Assembly (NCBI RefSeq): GCF_018127925.1
Contig: NZ_CP072347.1
Coordinates: forward strand, 746,501-810,500
Reading direction: 5' to 3'
From: Prevotella melaninogenica
GTDB taxonomy: Bacteria > Bacteroidota > Bacteroidia > Bacteroidales > Bacteroidaceae
DNA: 64,000 nucleotides
Below, in pieces: positions 40,948-49,671 of this stretch. The translations under genes were made by a program, and so were the position numbers. The notes under the pieces were generated by a model. The model saw only the letters and a list, made by a program, of their open reading frames with translations, made no database searches and was not told where the DNA came from. Each line of letters starts with the position of its first letter. The first letter of the stretch is position 1.

Positions 40948-42407
40948 TATTGCTGTCCGATAAAACCTCCATATACTGCAATATCCTCTCTCAATCCTGC
41001 TGAAATAGGCATGATTAGTTCTAATTTCAAATTCCAAGCCCCCCTAGAATAATGACAACTCTTCTGGTGGGGCTTTTACTTGGGTAATCAATCTATCCCA
41101 GTCTCTATGTGGCTGCTCAAAGAAACTCTGTATTGAGACATAACTCATAAGTAGAATTCTTATCATTGTTGCCAAGCCTGAGAAGCTCCAAGGTCTCTTT
41201 ATTTTGTTCTTCACTAGGGTTATAAGCAGATTGGCTATAAGCGTAATCCATATTTGTATTTTTATAGCATTCGCACTCTCTCCATAGAAGTATCTTAGCG
41301 GGAAATTCTGTTTTATTTGTTTAAATAAGGTTTCTATTTGCCATCGTCTCTTATAGATAGCTATAATATCTTCTGCCGACATCTGAAAATCATTGGTCAG
41401 CAGTGATATTAATCTGATTTTCCCTTTCTTGGTCTTATCCTGATATGTGATTTTTCTTGCTTTATGGTAGATATCTTTTTCCTTTGTATGCTTATGGAAG
41501 AGAATGGTTTCTACGCGTACAGCTCCATAATCTGTAGTCATCTGGTAATCTGTATCAGCAATCCTTTCAAAGCTAAGATTATTTTTCATCTTAGTTACAT
41601 ATATAACGCCTCTTTGCGTCAGTTCAGAGAACTTTTCATAGTTTATATAGGCTCGGTCAAAAGCAATCAGTTCCTCATTGGCATATCGTTCTGGGATAAG
41701 TGCAAACTGATCATGACTAGCTGCAGATGTGAACTTGATATCGCTTGGAACATTCTCATTGGCAAATATCACTGTATGTACTTTTATTCCACCCTTCTTC
41801 TTGCCAGTTTTGGGATTACGTCCTACACCTTTAAAGACTAGGTTAGAAAACAGACTTATTGTCGTAGAATCTATTATTTGTAGATTCTTCAGCCATTTGG
41901 GCTGTCCACTATTTGGGCTGTCCGAGTAAAGCTCATGGCGGTATTTCTCATATAGGTTCATATAGATCGAACCGAATATCTCGGAATCTCGACGTTTGTT
42001 TGCATCTGATAAGGTACTTCGACAAGGAAAATGCTTTAAACCAAGATGATTAAAGCGATTAACATTAGCAAAGAGAGAGGCTTTTATCTCACGCAGAGAG
42101 TCTAAACGCAGCATTACGGCATAAAGCATGACAACAAGATGATGCCATGCATCAAACTTCTTTATATAGTGTTCACCTCCCTGAGCTTGGCTCAGAGAGA
42201 GAATTTTATCACGATTAAAATAGTTTAACAGTTGAACATATAGTGGCTGTCCGATAAAATGTGTACTTTTGTTCATCTTATTTCATTGTTTTATTTTGAC
42301 AACTACAAAGGAAATAAGAAGGGCTGAATGTACAAAACAATCAGCCCGTTTTTTTATTATTCTGAATTAATAAGATATGAACGCAAAAGTTTTATCGGAC
42401 ACCAATA
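40948..42407. mobile_element. IS4-family insertion sequence, 1460 bp, intact
   Basis: Terminal inverted repeats of 19 bp with one mismatch (left TATTGCTGTCCGATAAAAC, right complement TATTGGTGTCCGATAAAAC), and flanking 9-bp direct repeats TTTTTATAT at 40939-40947 and 42408-42416. It encloses one transposase gene on the minus strand. The target lies in the T-run of the fucosidase terminator. Confidence 0.85.
41044..42276 (-). CDS. IS4-family transposase (DUF4372 type)
   Basis: A 410-residue DDE transposase. The N-terminal DUF4372-like region (about 1-100, with FDAWHHLVVMLYAVMLR) is followed by the catalytic core with Asp136 (QIIDSTTISLF), Asp207 (AFDRAYINY) and Glu315 in the YREK-type signature (YKRRWQIETLFKQIK, Tyr308, Arg311, Glu315, Lys322). 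Complete and uninterrupted, so the element is probably active or recently active. It lies inside the inverted repeats given for the IS. Confidence 0.95.
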   Translation of the reverse strand: MNKSTHFIGQPLYVQLLNYFNRDKILSLSQAQGGEHYIKKFDAWHHLVVMLYAVMLRLDSLREIKASLFANVNRFNHLGLKHFPCRSTLSDANKRRDSEIFGSIYMNLYEKYRHELYSDSPNSGQPKWLKNLQIIDSTTISLFSNLVFKGVGRNPKTGKKKGGIKVHTVIFANENVPSDIKFTSAASHDQFALIPERYANEELIAFDRAYINYEKFSELTQRGVIYVTKMKNNLSFERIADTDYQMTTDYGAVRVETILFHKHTKEKDIYHKARKITYQDKTKKGKIRLISLLTNDFQMSAEDIIAIYKRRWQIETLFKQIKQNFPLRYFYGESANAIKIQIWITLIANLLITLVKNKIKRPWSFSGLATMIRILLMSYVSIQSFFEQPHRDWDRLITQVKAPPEELSLF

Positions 42408-42583
42408 TTTTTATATAACTTGCATTAAGGTCTTTTTCACCGTTTTATCGGTTTCGGCCGCGGCCGACGAGTTATTTTCGTTAGTTTTACACTCCTATAG
42501 GTTCACAAACCTTTTTATTGTCCATTTTTCCGATTGATAGGAAAGAACCACCAAAGACTATCTTCGGCTTTCCTATGGAATGA
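42408..42583. other. gap between the IS and lipoprotein 2, with a hairpin
   Basis: No gene. ATAGGAAAG (42537-42545) pairs with CTTTCCTAT (42568-42576) and could end the leftward lipoprotein transcript, though no T-run follows. A short GC palindrome (CGGCCGCGGCCG) lies near 42456. Confidence 0.4.
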
Positions 42584-44233
42584 CTATTCAAAGAATGGGC
42601 CTGAGCCTGTCTGACCGTTTTTGAAAGGTGCAGCTATGATGCCCGACCTACGGTCACTACCAAAGTCGTGCATATCAAGGTAATCTTTACTGATAGACAT
42701 ATGCCAGGCGTGTGTGCTCCCTCCTGTTGGTGCAGCTGTTGAAGACCAGTAGCCACCATTTCTACCACATTCTTGAAATGCTCCGTTATTATACGAGCCA
42801 AGAGCAGGTAAGTAGAAATAGTCAGCTTGTTCGGCAGCATCAGGAAGAGTTTTTTTGGGAACTGTATAATATGGGGTGGTCATTATGATAATTGTATGGG
42901 TACGCATATCAACACCAGCTACTCCTTTTGTTTTCATGTAGGCCGTAGTAACATGTTGATCAGCTGCAATTCTGGAGAGTTTCTTTAACCACACGCCGCC
43001 TTTGTAAAGATGACCCATTGTTGCCCATAGTTCATCAGTATCCCAACGAGGGTCACCTGCACGAGTATACCAAGACATTTCATTAGCACTTAGCAGCGTC
43101 TGAAAGAGAGGCGTTGTAGCGTCCTGTGGGTTGCTGGGATCGCAAACCACCTCGTTATACCAGCGAGGGTCAGTATTGTTTTGTGGATAATTGGGATTCG
43201 ATTGATACCAAAGTTTCGGCTGCCAGGGGTCAGAAGAGTCCCATTCATGGCCTGCCCAATAGTTCTGCTGGGCATCCCACATGTAATATTGGTGACCGTC
43301 GTAGCTACGAATATTAAGATCAGCTATCATGTCGTAATAGGTGTTCTTTACATAATTAAAAGAACTGAGCACCTTTGTAATGGTTCCCTCTATGTTATTG
43401 ACTACATCTTTCACCCAATAGCGGATTCTAAGTTTATGTGTACCTGGTTTGATAACCATGTAGGCGCCATTGGTTGTAAGGTCAGCAGCGCTGTTGGTCA
43501 ATGGGAAACCATCGACGTAAGTACCGCTTCCCTTTGTGGTAAGGATAATCTGTTTGTGATTAGTAGAAGACCATGGTGTTCCACCTGTCAGTTTGTTCGT
43601 TGTGAAATCAAATGTATAGGTGTCAGTAATATCATTGTTAGAGGTAACTTCTATCTTTGTCAGATAGCAATTACGAAGAACGGCGTTGCTCGTGTAAGGT
43701 TGGAAGACGAGATAGGCAGCCTGATGATCGAGCTTGAAGCTGAATGTTTTTCCGCCGACGGTTCCTGTTGCGTCAGCCGTTCCACAGTCGCCCGACTCAC
43801 CCAAGTGGGCTGTAGTATTTGGTACAGTCTGCGTCTGGGCAGCTAGAATGGTCACTTCATTTTGATTTCCGTTCTTGCCAGGATAAAAAACCTTATAGGA
43901 TGCTTGTTCCGTGAACTTACCTGGTACCATGAAACTAAAAGAGGCTGTCTTTGTGGTAGGAGCGTTACTGCTCTTCTGCCACATGTAGTTGTCATCCTTT
44001 ACATAGATATGGTCACCAGATTCCCAATAGAAAGCACCAGTGTTGTAGTCTAGTGAAGTGCGAGTGTTTGGATCTGTACCTGTTGTAAACGTAGTCAGGT
44101 TCTTGTCGTTGTCGGCATCTGTGTCTGTTGTTTTCTGCGTTATGTCCTCATTGGCACAAGAACCCAGCACCAGCATAAAACTGCAAAGGGCTATGAGCGA
44201 CATCAGATGCGCCCTAAATAAATCTTTTTTCAT
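42584..44233 (-). CDS. fimbrillin-like lipoprotein with C-terminal FISUMP-like domain, cassette 2
   Basis: A 549-residue paralogue of the protein at 29150: lipobox LGSC (Cys26), then CANEDITQ against CANDDLAQ, NTRTSLDYNTGAFYWESGDH in the fimbrillin-type domain, the same ITDTYTF and MVIKPGTHKLRIRYWVKDV blocks, and the C-terminal LWATMGHLYKGG, YFYLPALGSY and GGYWSSTAAP motifs. Unlike copy 1, the extreme C-terminus uses ordinary AT-rich codons and ends in a different sequence (GQTGSGPFFE). It is preceded by a WED-peptide gene (46-bp gap) and a CT-repeat leader, exactly as in cassette 1. Confidence 0.85.
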   Translation of the reverse strand: MKKDLFRAHLMSLIALCSFMLVLGSCANEDITQKTTDTDADNDKNLTTFTTGTDPNTRTSLDYNTGAFYWESGDHIYVKDDNYMWQKSSNAPTTKTASFSFMVPGKFTEQASYKVFYPGKNGNQNEVTILAAQTQTVPNTTAHLGESGDCGTADATGTVGGKTFSFKLDHQAAYLVFQPYTSNAVLRNCYLTKIEVTSNNDITDTYTFDFTTNKLTGGTPWSSTNHKQIILTTKGSGTYVDGFPLTNSAADLTTNGAYMVIKPGTHKLRIRYWVKDVVNNIEGTITKVLSSFNYVKNTYYDMIADLNIRSYDGHQYYMWDAQQNYWAGHEWDSSDPWQPKLWYQSNPNYPQNNTDPRWYNEVVCDPSNPQDATTPLFQTLLSANEMSWYTRAGDPRWDTDELWATMGHLYKGGVWLKKLSRIAADQHVTTAYMKTKGVAGVDMRTHTIIIMTTPYYTVPKKTLPDAAEQADYFYLPALGSYNNGAFQECGRNGGYWSSTAAPTGGSTHAWHMSISKDYLDMHDFGSDRRSGIIAAPFKNGQTGSGPFFE

Positions 44234-44279
44234 TTCGTCGTTTTGTTTTTGTTTTTTTTTTGTTGATAACTCTCTTTCG

Positions 44280-44480
44280 TTAGTCTTCCCAAGTGGAAAC
44301 GCCCTCTTTGCCTTCTTGCAACTCTTCCCAGTTCATTCCCTGCTTGGCACTGCTTGGACCTGTACCGTGCTGACCCGGATTATGTTGGCTGGGGAAAGAG
44401 GTTTCCATTAGCGAAGAAGTTTTTACATACACCAGAGTAGATACAGGGATGCAATAAGTTTTTAATTGTTTTTTCTTCAT
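44280..44480 (-). CDS. small peptide of the WED family, cassette 2
   Basis: A 66-residue peptide without signal sequence, starting MKKKQLKTY. The C-terminal half keeps QHNPG, GTG/SSAKQ, W and the terminal WED of the cassette 1 peptide, while the N-terminal half differs. The DNA after its stop (ACTAACGAAAGAGAGTTATC) also matches the region after the cassette 1 stop. It lies 46 bp before the lipoprotein start. The function is unknown; constant position and conserved C-terminus suggest a shared job with the lipoprotein. Confidence 0.7.
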   Translation of the reverse strand: MKKKQLKTYCIPVSTLVYVKTSSLMETSFPSQHNPGQHGTGPSSAKQGMNWEELQEGKEGVSTWED

Positions 44481-44654
44481 AATTTATAGAATTATATAAT
44501 GCAACGTTTGGTCTTATTTTGTCTTCTGTTAGTTCACAAAAAGGCATGGGTTACTGCACAAGGGGAACTCTACCGAGCCCTTTGTGGATAAGAGTTTGCG
44601 AGACATGCCTCGCGCGCGTGAACGAGAAATAAAAAAGGATGGTCTGCGTCTGCT

Positions 44655-44822
<168 letters not shown>

Positions 44823-44863
44823 GTTTCCTTCTACCTGTTCAAAGTCTTGTTTTTTATCGGCGA

Positions 44864-44871
44864 CAAAGGTA
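44864..44871 (-). promoter_or_regulatory. -7 promoter element of CT-repeat cassette 2
   Basis: The minus strand reads TACCTTTG, 42 nt before ATG 44822, matching the arrangement in cassette 1. Confidence 0.55.
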
Positions 44872-45066
44872 GGTAAAAATTCTGGAACCACAAAATAATC
44901 TGAAAAGAAATTTAGATAATCGCAATGGCGAGAGATGGTAAAAAAACTTTTGATGAAGGCATCTTCCTTCTTAGAGAGATGTCTTTTAAGCTATTCTTGT
45001 TTATGACTTACAAAGGAAGAATTTATTTTTATGGCTCCATTATTTGGCATTTTCAGTAGAAAATTA

Positions 45067-45074
45067 TAAATTTG
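45067..45074 (+). promoter_or_regulatory. -7 promoter element of fucosidase gene 2
   Basis: TAAATTTGC, 47 bp before the signal-peptide ATG at 45121, as in copy 1. Confidence 0.55.
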
Positions 45075-45160
45075 CTGCATCTTATCAAATCATACGAACC
45101 CAACTATCACAATTTGTTTTATGAGGATTAAAGTCTATTCTCCGTTTATAAAGTCGACTG

Positions 45161-46663
45161 TTGCAACCATCTGTTTGCTATTCATGCCCGCTTTGCTACA
45201 GCATCCCATGCTCTGGAAAAGAATCTTGTGGCCTACAACCCACCGACAGTCCCGCTGATATTGTCAGGAAAACTGCCCAGATGGTGCCTTCTGCTTGTCA
45301 GTTTAATTGGCAGCGTCTGGAACTTACGGCTTTCTTGTATTATGGTATAAACACCTATACTGGTAGAGAGTGGGGTGATGGTAAGGAGTCACCAGCTATC
45401 TTTAATCCTACTGACCTTGATGCTGATCAGTGGATACGTGAGTTGAAGGCAGCAGGCTTTAAGTGTGCTATCCTTACTTGTAAGCACCATGATGGTTTCT
45501 GTTTGTGGCCATCGGCTTATACAGAACATAGTGTTAAGAACTCTCCATGGAAGAAGGGTAAAGGTGATGTTGTACGTGAGGTGAGCGATGCCTGCAAGAA
45601 GTATGGTATGGACTTTGGTGTCTATCTCTCTCCTTGGGATCGTAATTCAGACCTTTATGGAACTGAAGCTTATAACGACTTCTTTGTTAAACAGTTGACA
45701 GAATTGCTTACACAATATGGTAAGGTAAGTGAAGTATGGTTTGATGGTGCTTGTGGTGAAGGACCAAATGGTAAGAAGCAGGTGTATGACTTTGTACGTT
45801 GGTATGAGCTTATTCGTAAGTTACAGCCAGAGGCAGTGATAGCTGTCATGGGACCTGATGTTCGTTGGGTTGGTACAGAGACTGGCCGTGGCCGTGAGAT
45901 GGAATGGAGTGTTGTGCCAAAGGACAATCTTGATCAGGATGCTATTGCAAAGAACTCACAGAAGGAAGTGCTGACTGCACCTGTTGGTGATATGATGGGT
46001 CAGGATCTCGGTAGCCGCAAGAAGATTGAAAAGGCAAAGTCACTCATTTGGTATCCAGCTGAGATTGATGTGTCTATCCGTCCAGGTTGGTTCTATCATG
46101 AGGATCAGGATAGCAAGGTGAAGTCGCCAAAGGAACTGATGGATATCTATTTCACATCTGTCGGAATGAATGGTGTACTCCTCTTGAATCTCCCTCCTAA
46201 TAAGGAAGGTAAACTCTCTGAGGCTGATATAAGAAGTCTTCGTGGTTTCCGCCAGTTGTATGCAAATACCTTCACTGATAATCTCTTGGCAAAGGCAAAG
46301 GTTACTTGTGTGCTTTCAGAGGGTAAGGGTCGCAATGTTATTGACGATAATTATGACACTTCTGTACGTCCAAAGATGAAGGATGGTAAGGCTGTCTTCT
46401 CATTCAAACTGAATAAACCTGCTACCTTCAATGTCCTTTCTGTGCAGGAGGATATCCGTAAGGGACAGCGTGTTGAGAAGTTCTCACTTGAGGTGAAGGA
46501 TGCCAAGGGCAATTGGAAGAAAGTAACTGAGGGTACAACCGTTGGTCATAAGCGTTTGCTGAAGTTCCCTGTTGAAACTGCTAAGGAGGTACGCCTTATT
46601 ATCAGTGAGGTGCGTGCAGTGCCAACTATCTCTGAAATTGGACTTTATCGCTTAAGAGATTAG
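45161..46663 (+). CDS. alpha-L-fucosidase (GH29), copy 2, N-terminus frameshifted
   Basis: The frame from 45161 gives 500 residues, nearly identical to copy 1 from the INTYTGREWGDGKE segment to the C-terminus, with the VWFDGACG nucleophile motif intact. The expected signal peptide is in another frame: ATG 45121 encodes MRIKVYSPFIKSTVATICLL and stops at 45258. Between them, HALEKNLVAYN in the third frame matches HAQEQNVVIIN of copy 1. Two single-base losses, near the CCC at 45205 and the CCC at 45239, would restore one continuous secreted enzyme. Either copy 2 is a fresh pseudogene or the assembly has two small errors. Confidence 0.8.
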   Translation: MQPSVCYSCPLCYSIPCSGKESCGLQPTDSPADIVRKTAQMVPSACQFNWQRLELTAFLYYGINTYTGREWGDGKESPAIFNPTDLDADQWIRELKAAGFKCAILTCKHHDGFCLWPSAYTEHSVKNSPWKKGKGDVVREVSDACKKYGMDFGVYLSPWDRNSDLYGTEAYNDFFVKQLTELLTQYGKVSEVWFDGACGEGPNGKKQVYDFVRWYELIRKLQPEAVIAVMGPDVRWVGTETGRGREMEWSVVPKDNLDQDAIAKNSQKEVLTAPVGDMMGQDLGSRKKIEKAKSLIWYPAEIDVSIRPGWFYHEDQDSKVKSPKELMDIYFTSVGMNGVLLLNLPPNKEGKLSEADIRSLRGFRQLYANTFTDNLLAKAKVTCVLSEGKGRNVIDDNYDTSVRPKMKDGKAVFSFKLNKPATFNVLSVQEDIRKGQRVEKFSLEVKDAKGNWKKVTEGTTVGHKRLLKFPVETAKEVRLIISEVRAVPTISEIGLYRLRD

Positions 46664-46703
46664 AATATCATTCTCAGACTTATTACAACAAGTTATATAG
46701 AAA

Positions 46704-46881
46704 GAGCGTGTGTCAAAATGCAAATTAATAACTTGACAACTTTCAAACTATAAGTAGTTTTTCCTAAAACAAAGAAAAGACCATTTCTTTACTCAAAATC
46801 GAGTACAGAAATGGTCATTTTTAATGAATTGTTTCAAACTGTAAGATTATCAAATTGGTATATACATTTTGATACACCCTC
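46704..46881. mobile_element. MITE-like element, 178 bp
   Basis: Ends GAGCGTGTGTCAAAATG (46704-46720) and the complement of GAGGGTGTATCAAAATG (46865-46881) match at 15 of 17 positions. The interior is non-coding and contains a hairpin (AGACCATTTCT...AGAAATGGTC). No target duplication is evident, and the parent family was not identified. Confidence 0.5.
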
Positions 46882-46909
46882 TCCTAATCAATTTTATTTG
46901 TTAGTATTA

Positions 46910-47920
46910 CTACTGTTTTACAAATCCATTCTTATAAAAGTCATACCAATCTGCAATCTTTTTAGGAGTATTGGCTTTCAGAAGTAAGAGCATTTCACGA
47001 GTGAACTCCAAGTGACCAGTAATATTTGCTGTAACGATGTTTTTATCACTTACAGCCTGTGCGTTCACATATCCTGTTTCGTTCGTGTATCTTTCACCAC
47101 CCCATTGTTTAAGTTGGTCGAGACCATTACCCGTATGTTTTACGTTGTTCAAGAAGCCATGAGCACACAGAAACGATGCTCCGTTGCATATAGCTCCTAC
47201 GGGTTTGCCATTATTCAATGCTTCTTGTACCAATGGCTCAACAAGTTCTGCTTCAGGAGAATCCCATTGATTGCCACCGATAAGCACTAAGGCTGCATAG
47301 TCTTTGGGCATATTCTCAAAAGAATAGTTGGGCAATGTTTTGAATCCACCAATGGAACAGACTGCATCTAATGTCGGAGCAACTGTATGCACTCTGTACT
47401 TGATTTCACTACCTGGTATTACGCCAACATGAAGGGCTGTAGAGAGAAAAGCACCTTCCCAATCTGTGTACTCATTCAATAAGACAAACAAAACTTTTTG
47501 AAGGTTAAGTAGTGCCATTATCTTATTCGCATCTTCATGATTGGCTGTGTTGTATAGTGTGGCATCGTCAACCCATTTCTTTTCAATGTAATCGTGCATA
47601 GGATAAGCATTGATAGCAGCTTGAATACTGTCTTTGCCGTAACCAATTGTACAAGCACAAATAGCCACATCGCATCCCAAATCCTTTAATTCTTCGAGAT
47701 GATTCTTTACAGAGCATTCTCCTCTTGAATAATCTCCCTGTGTAACAATACCAACTTTTCTTCCGTTGTATTCTATGACATCAAGAAAATCACCATTGGA
47801 TATTTCTTTAAAATAACTGTTAGAATTTTGAGAGCTTTGTTCCAATAGCTTATCATGTACAATCGTTAGTGTTGTTGTTTTCCCACTATTTTGGGGACCT
47901 CTTAATGAGATAATTTCCAT
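46910..47920 (-). CDS. fusion of P-loop NTPase-like domain and DJ-1/PfpI domain
   Basis: A 336-residue cytosolic protein. Residues about 1-140 form a nucleotide-kinase-like P-loop domain with Walker A GPQNSGKTT (8-16) and a later CDVAICACTIGYGKDS segment. Residues about 142-336 form a DJ-1/PfpI (class I GATase-like) domain with Glu155 and the nucleophile elbow AICNGAS, Cys245. DJ-1 proteins act in stress defence, deglycation or proteolysis; a fused P-loop domain is not an arrangement I know well. No frameshift or repeat marks the junction. A weak promoter (TATATTTG, minus, 48154-48161) lies 234 bp upstream. Confidence 0.8.
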   Translation of the reverse strand: MEIISLRGPQNSGKTTTLTIVHDKLLEQSSQNSNSYFKEISNGDFLDVIEYNGRKVGIVTQGDYSRGECSVKNHLEELKDLGCDVAICACTIGYGKDSIQAAINAYPMHDYIEKKWVDDATLYNTANHEDANKIMALLNLQKVLFVLLNEYTDWEGAFLSTALHVGVIPGSEIKYRVHTVAPTLDAVCSIGGFKTLPNYSFENMPKDYAALVLIGGNQWDSPEAELVEPLVQEALNNGKPVGAICNGASFLCAHGFLNNVKHTGNGLDQLKQWGGERYTNETGYVNAQAVSDKNIVTANITGHLEFTREMLLLLKANTPKKIADWYDFYKNGFVKQ

Positions 47921-48303
47921 ATTATTTATATTTTGATTACAAACAAAATAACTCTTCAGCGATAATGAACGTTGAATATCAAGAACTTATAAACGTAACA
48001 TTGTGGCAAAAAGGCTCGAAATGACATTCTTTACCAGAACTTGTATGTATCTATTTATGTAACTTGTTGATGATCAACAGTAGTTTATACATCTTATCGC
48101 AGAAGAGTTACACATAACCTTATTCATTGATTAAATGCTTTTAAAATATAGTGCAAATATACAAAAAAACAAGATATAAACATCTTATTCAAACTAAAAT
48201 ATATATATATTGTTTTAAGAACTAAAATTGTCATACTCTCTTCAATATACTTACGTACAAATGAGTCTTTATTTTTTTATTTGATATTCCTATTAACTTG
48301 TTT
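47921..48303. other. non-coding stretch upstream of the P-loop/DJ-1 gene
   Basis: AT-rich, no gene or convincing hairpin. It includes the TATATTTG element (minus strand, 48154-48161). Confidence 0.5.
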
Positions 48304-49191
48304 CTATTTTGTTTTCTTAAATATAAGTAGGTTATTTCCGTATCCCTTCCAGTCAGCTACTCCACAGATGCTATTGGATGGTGTGCGATAGAAGGTGTTA
48401 CCATTGTTTCCACCTGTCAGATAGACGGCATCAGTAAAGCCATAGTCGGCAATGGCTTGTGCAAAGTCGTAGAGGGATTCTTTATGGATAGTCTCAACAT
48501 ACCAAATCGTTGTAGAGCCGGCCTTACGTGCTAATGCACAGCGTGTCACTTTTCCCTTTAAGGCAAACTGCTCCTCACATATTTGTCCTGCCGATACGAG
48601 GGCAAATTGGCGGAACATACTACCATTGTGAGCTTTGACATACTCCTTTATGGAATCGTCCTGACCGATGCCTATTTGCCACTTGTCGCCAACAATAGCT
48701 ACAAAACCAGCCTTATTATGGTTGCTGGCATACTCCTTACCATGATAGATAAAGTCGCCAATGTATTTGTACTGATGGTTTTCGTCCCAATAGAAGTCCC
48801 AACCATGTGTGACAAGGCAGACGGTAGAGTCGCTGTCAGAAGGGGCAGTACGAGATAGGGTAGGTGTAAGTCCGTGCAGTTCGTATAGTCTCATACTCAC
48901 ACCATAGAGTGAATCAACCTTCATCGTTACCCCTTGTAACGAGTCTGTCGGCATCTTCTCTAAGTCGCGAATGATTTCTGTTGACGTGCGACTTAATGGG
49001 TAATCAAAAGCGAGGGTACGGCTATTTGCTTTCTGCCAGAAGTAGAAGGTTGCAGCAGAAAGGGCGATAAATACAAGCGCAACAACTCCTATCCACCATC
49101 TGCGGGATGCTGGCTGCTGCTTGTTTGTTAGCTGAGAAGGCTTGAATTCCGTACCTCCTAAGAACTGAATATCGTCGTCACTATAGCTCAT
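48304..49191 (-). CDS. membrane-anchored protein with phosphodiester glycosidase (NAGPA)-like domain
   Basis: A 295-residue protein with a cytoplasmic N-terminus of about 30 residues, one membrane helix (about 33-50, WWIGVVALVFIALSAATFYFW) and an extracytoplasmic domain. The C-terminal part, with VGDKWQIGIG, FALVSAGQICEEQ, RCALARK and DFAQAIADYGFTDAVYLTGG, follows the pattern of DUF2233/NAGPA-like phosphodiester glycosidases, though the usual DGG is TGG here. It overlaps the upstream LytTR gene by 11 bp, so the two are co-translated. Substrate unknown; a cell-envelope glycan is plausible. Confidence 0.7.
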   Translation of the reverse strand: MSYSDDDIQFLGGTEFKPSQLTNKQQPASRRWWIGVVALVFIALSAATFYFWQKANSRTLAFDYPLSRTSTEIIRDLEKMPTDSLQGVTMKVDSLYGVSMRLYELHGLTPTLSRTAPSDSDSTVCLVTHGWDFYWDENHQYKYIGDFIYHGKEYASNHNKAGFVAIVGDKWQIGIGQDDSIKEYVKAHNGSMFRQFALVSAGQICEEQFALKGKVTRCALARKAGSTTIWYVETIHKESLYDFAQAIADYGFTDAVYLTGGNNGNTFYRTPSNSICGVADWKGYGNNLLIFKKTK

Positions 49192-49558
49192 TCTGCTTTT
49201 GTTTTATACCCTCTTCAAGGAGCTGCAACGCTTTGTGTGAGATAGAGTCGAGTACTATCTTTTGTGATAGTTCTTTTCTCCACAGGCTCAGCTGGTCCTT
49301 CTTCGTGTCAATTCTACTGATATAGTGAAGGTTGAGAACATATTGTTTACCCACCCTTACGAATACAATTTCTTGCTGTCGCATCTGTTGATCAATGAGT
49401 TCTGTAATGGCTTTGAGGTTCATCCATAACTGTATCTCCTCACCATTTGAAAGTGTCATCACACAATAGTTGCCGTCTGACCGAATATAAAGAATCTCGT
49501 CAAACGCCAGTCGCATCATTTCTGTGCTTCCGTTTTGTATGATTAACAGCTGTTTCAC
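49181..49558 (-). CDS. LytTR-domain DNA-binding protein
   Basis: A 125-residue protein made almost entirely of a LytTR DNA-binding domain: DEILYIRSDGNYCVMTLSNGEE near the N-terminus and FVRVGKQYVLNLHYISRID further on, both diagnostic. There is no receiver domain, so it is not a classical response regulator. It may bind its own promoter (TAAATTTG element, minus, 49590-49597). Its stop lies inside the next gene, an 11-bp overlap, suggesting that the membrane NAGPA-like protein modulates or is modulated by it. Confidence 0.88.
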   Translation of the reverse strand: MKQLLIIQNGSTEMMRLAFDEILYIRSDGNYCVMTLSNGEEIQLWMNLKAITELIDQQMRQQEIVFVRVGKQYVLNLHYISRIDTKKDQLSLWRKELSQKIVLDSISHKALQLLEEGIKQKQNEL

Positions 49559-49589
49559 TACTTATTGTCAACAAATTGTTATAGTAGTG

Positions 49590-49597
49590 CAAATTTA
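49590..49597 (-). promoter_or_regulatory. -7 promoter element of the LytTR gene
   Basis: The minus strand reads TAAATTTG, 32 bp upstream of the ATG. Confidence 0.55.
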
Positions 49598-49671
49598 GTA
49601 ATAAAAAGCTATACTCTTGTTACTTTGTATAGAAAATCTATTTCTTGCACCCTATCAGTGGCTTAGGATAG

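Noticed and set aside
42450-42470. CGGCCGCGGCCG palindrome as vector or cloning-site residue
   Set aside because: It is embedded in ordinary AT-rich sequence without vector flanks; one short GC palindrome is not evidence.
44823-44891. longer start for CT-repeat leader 2
   Set aside because: The upstream ATG at 44891 lies before the TACCTTTG promoter element that matches cassette 1, so transcripts would not include it.
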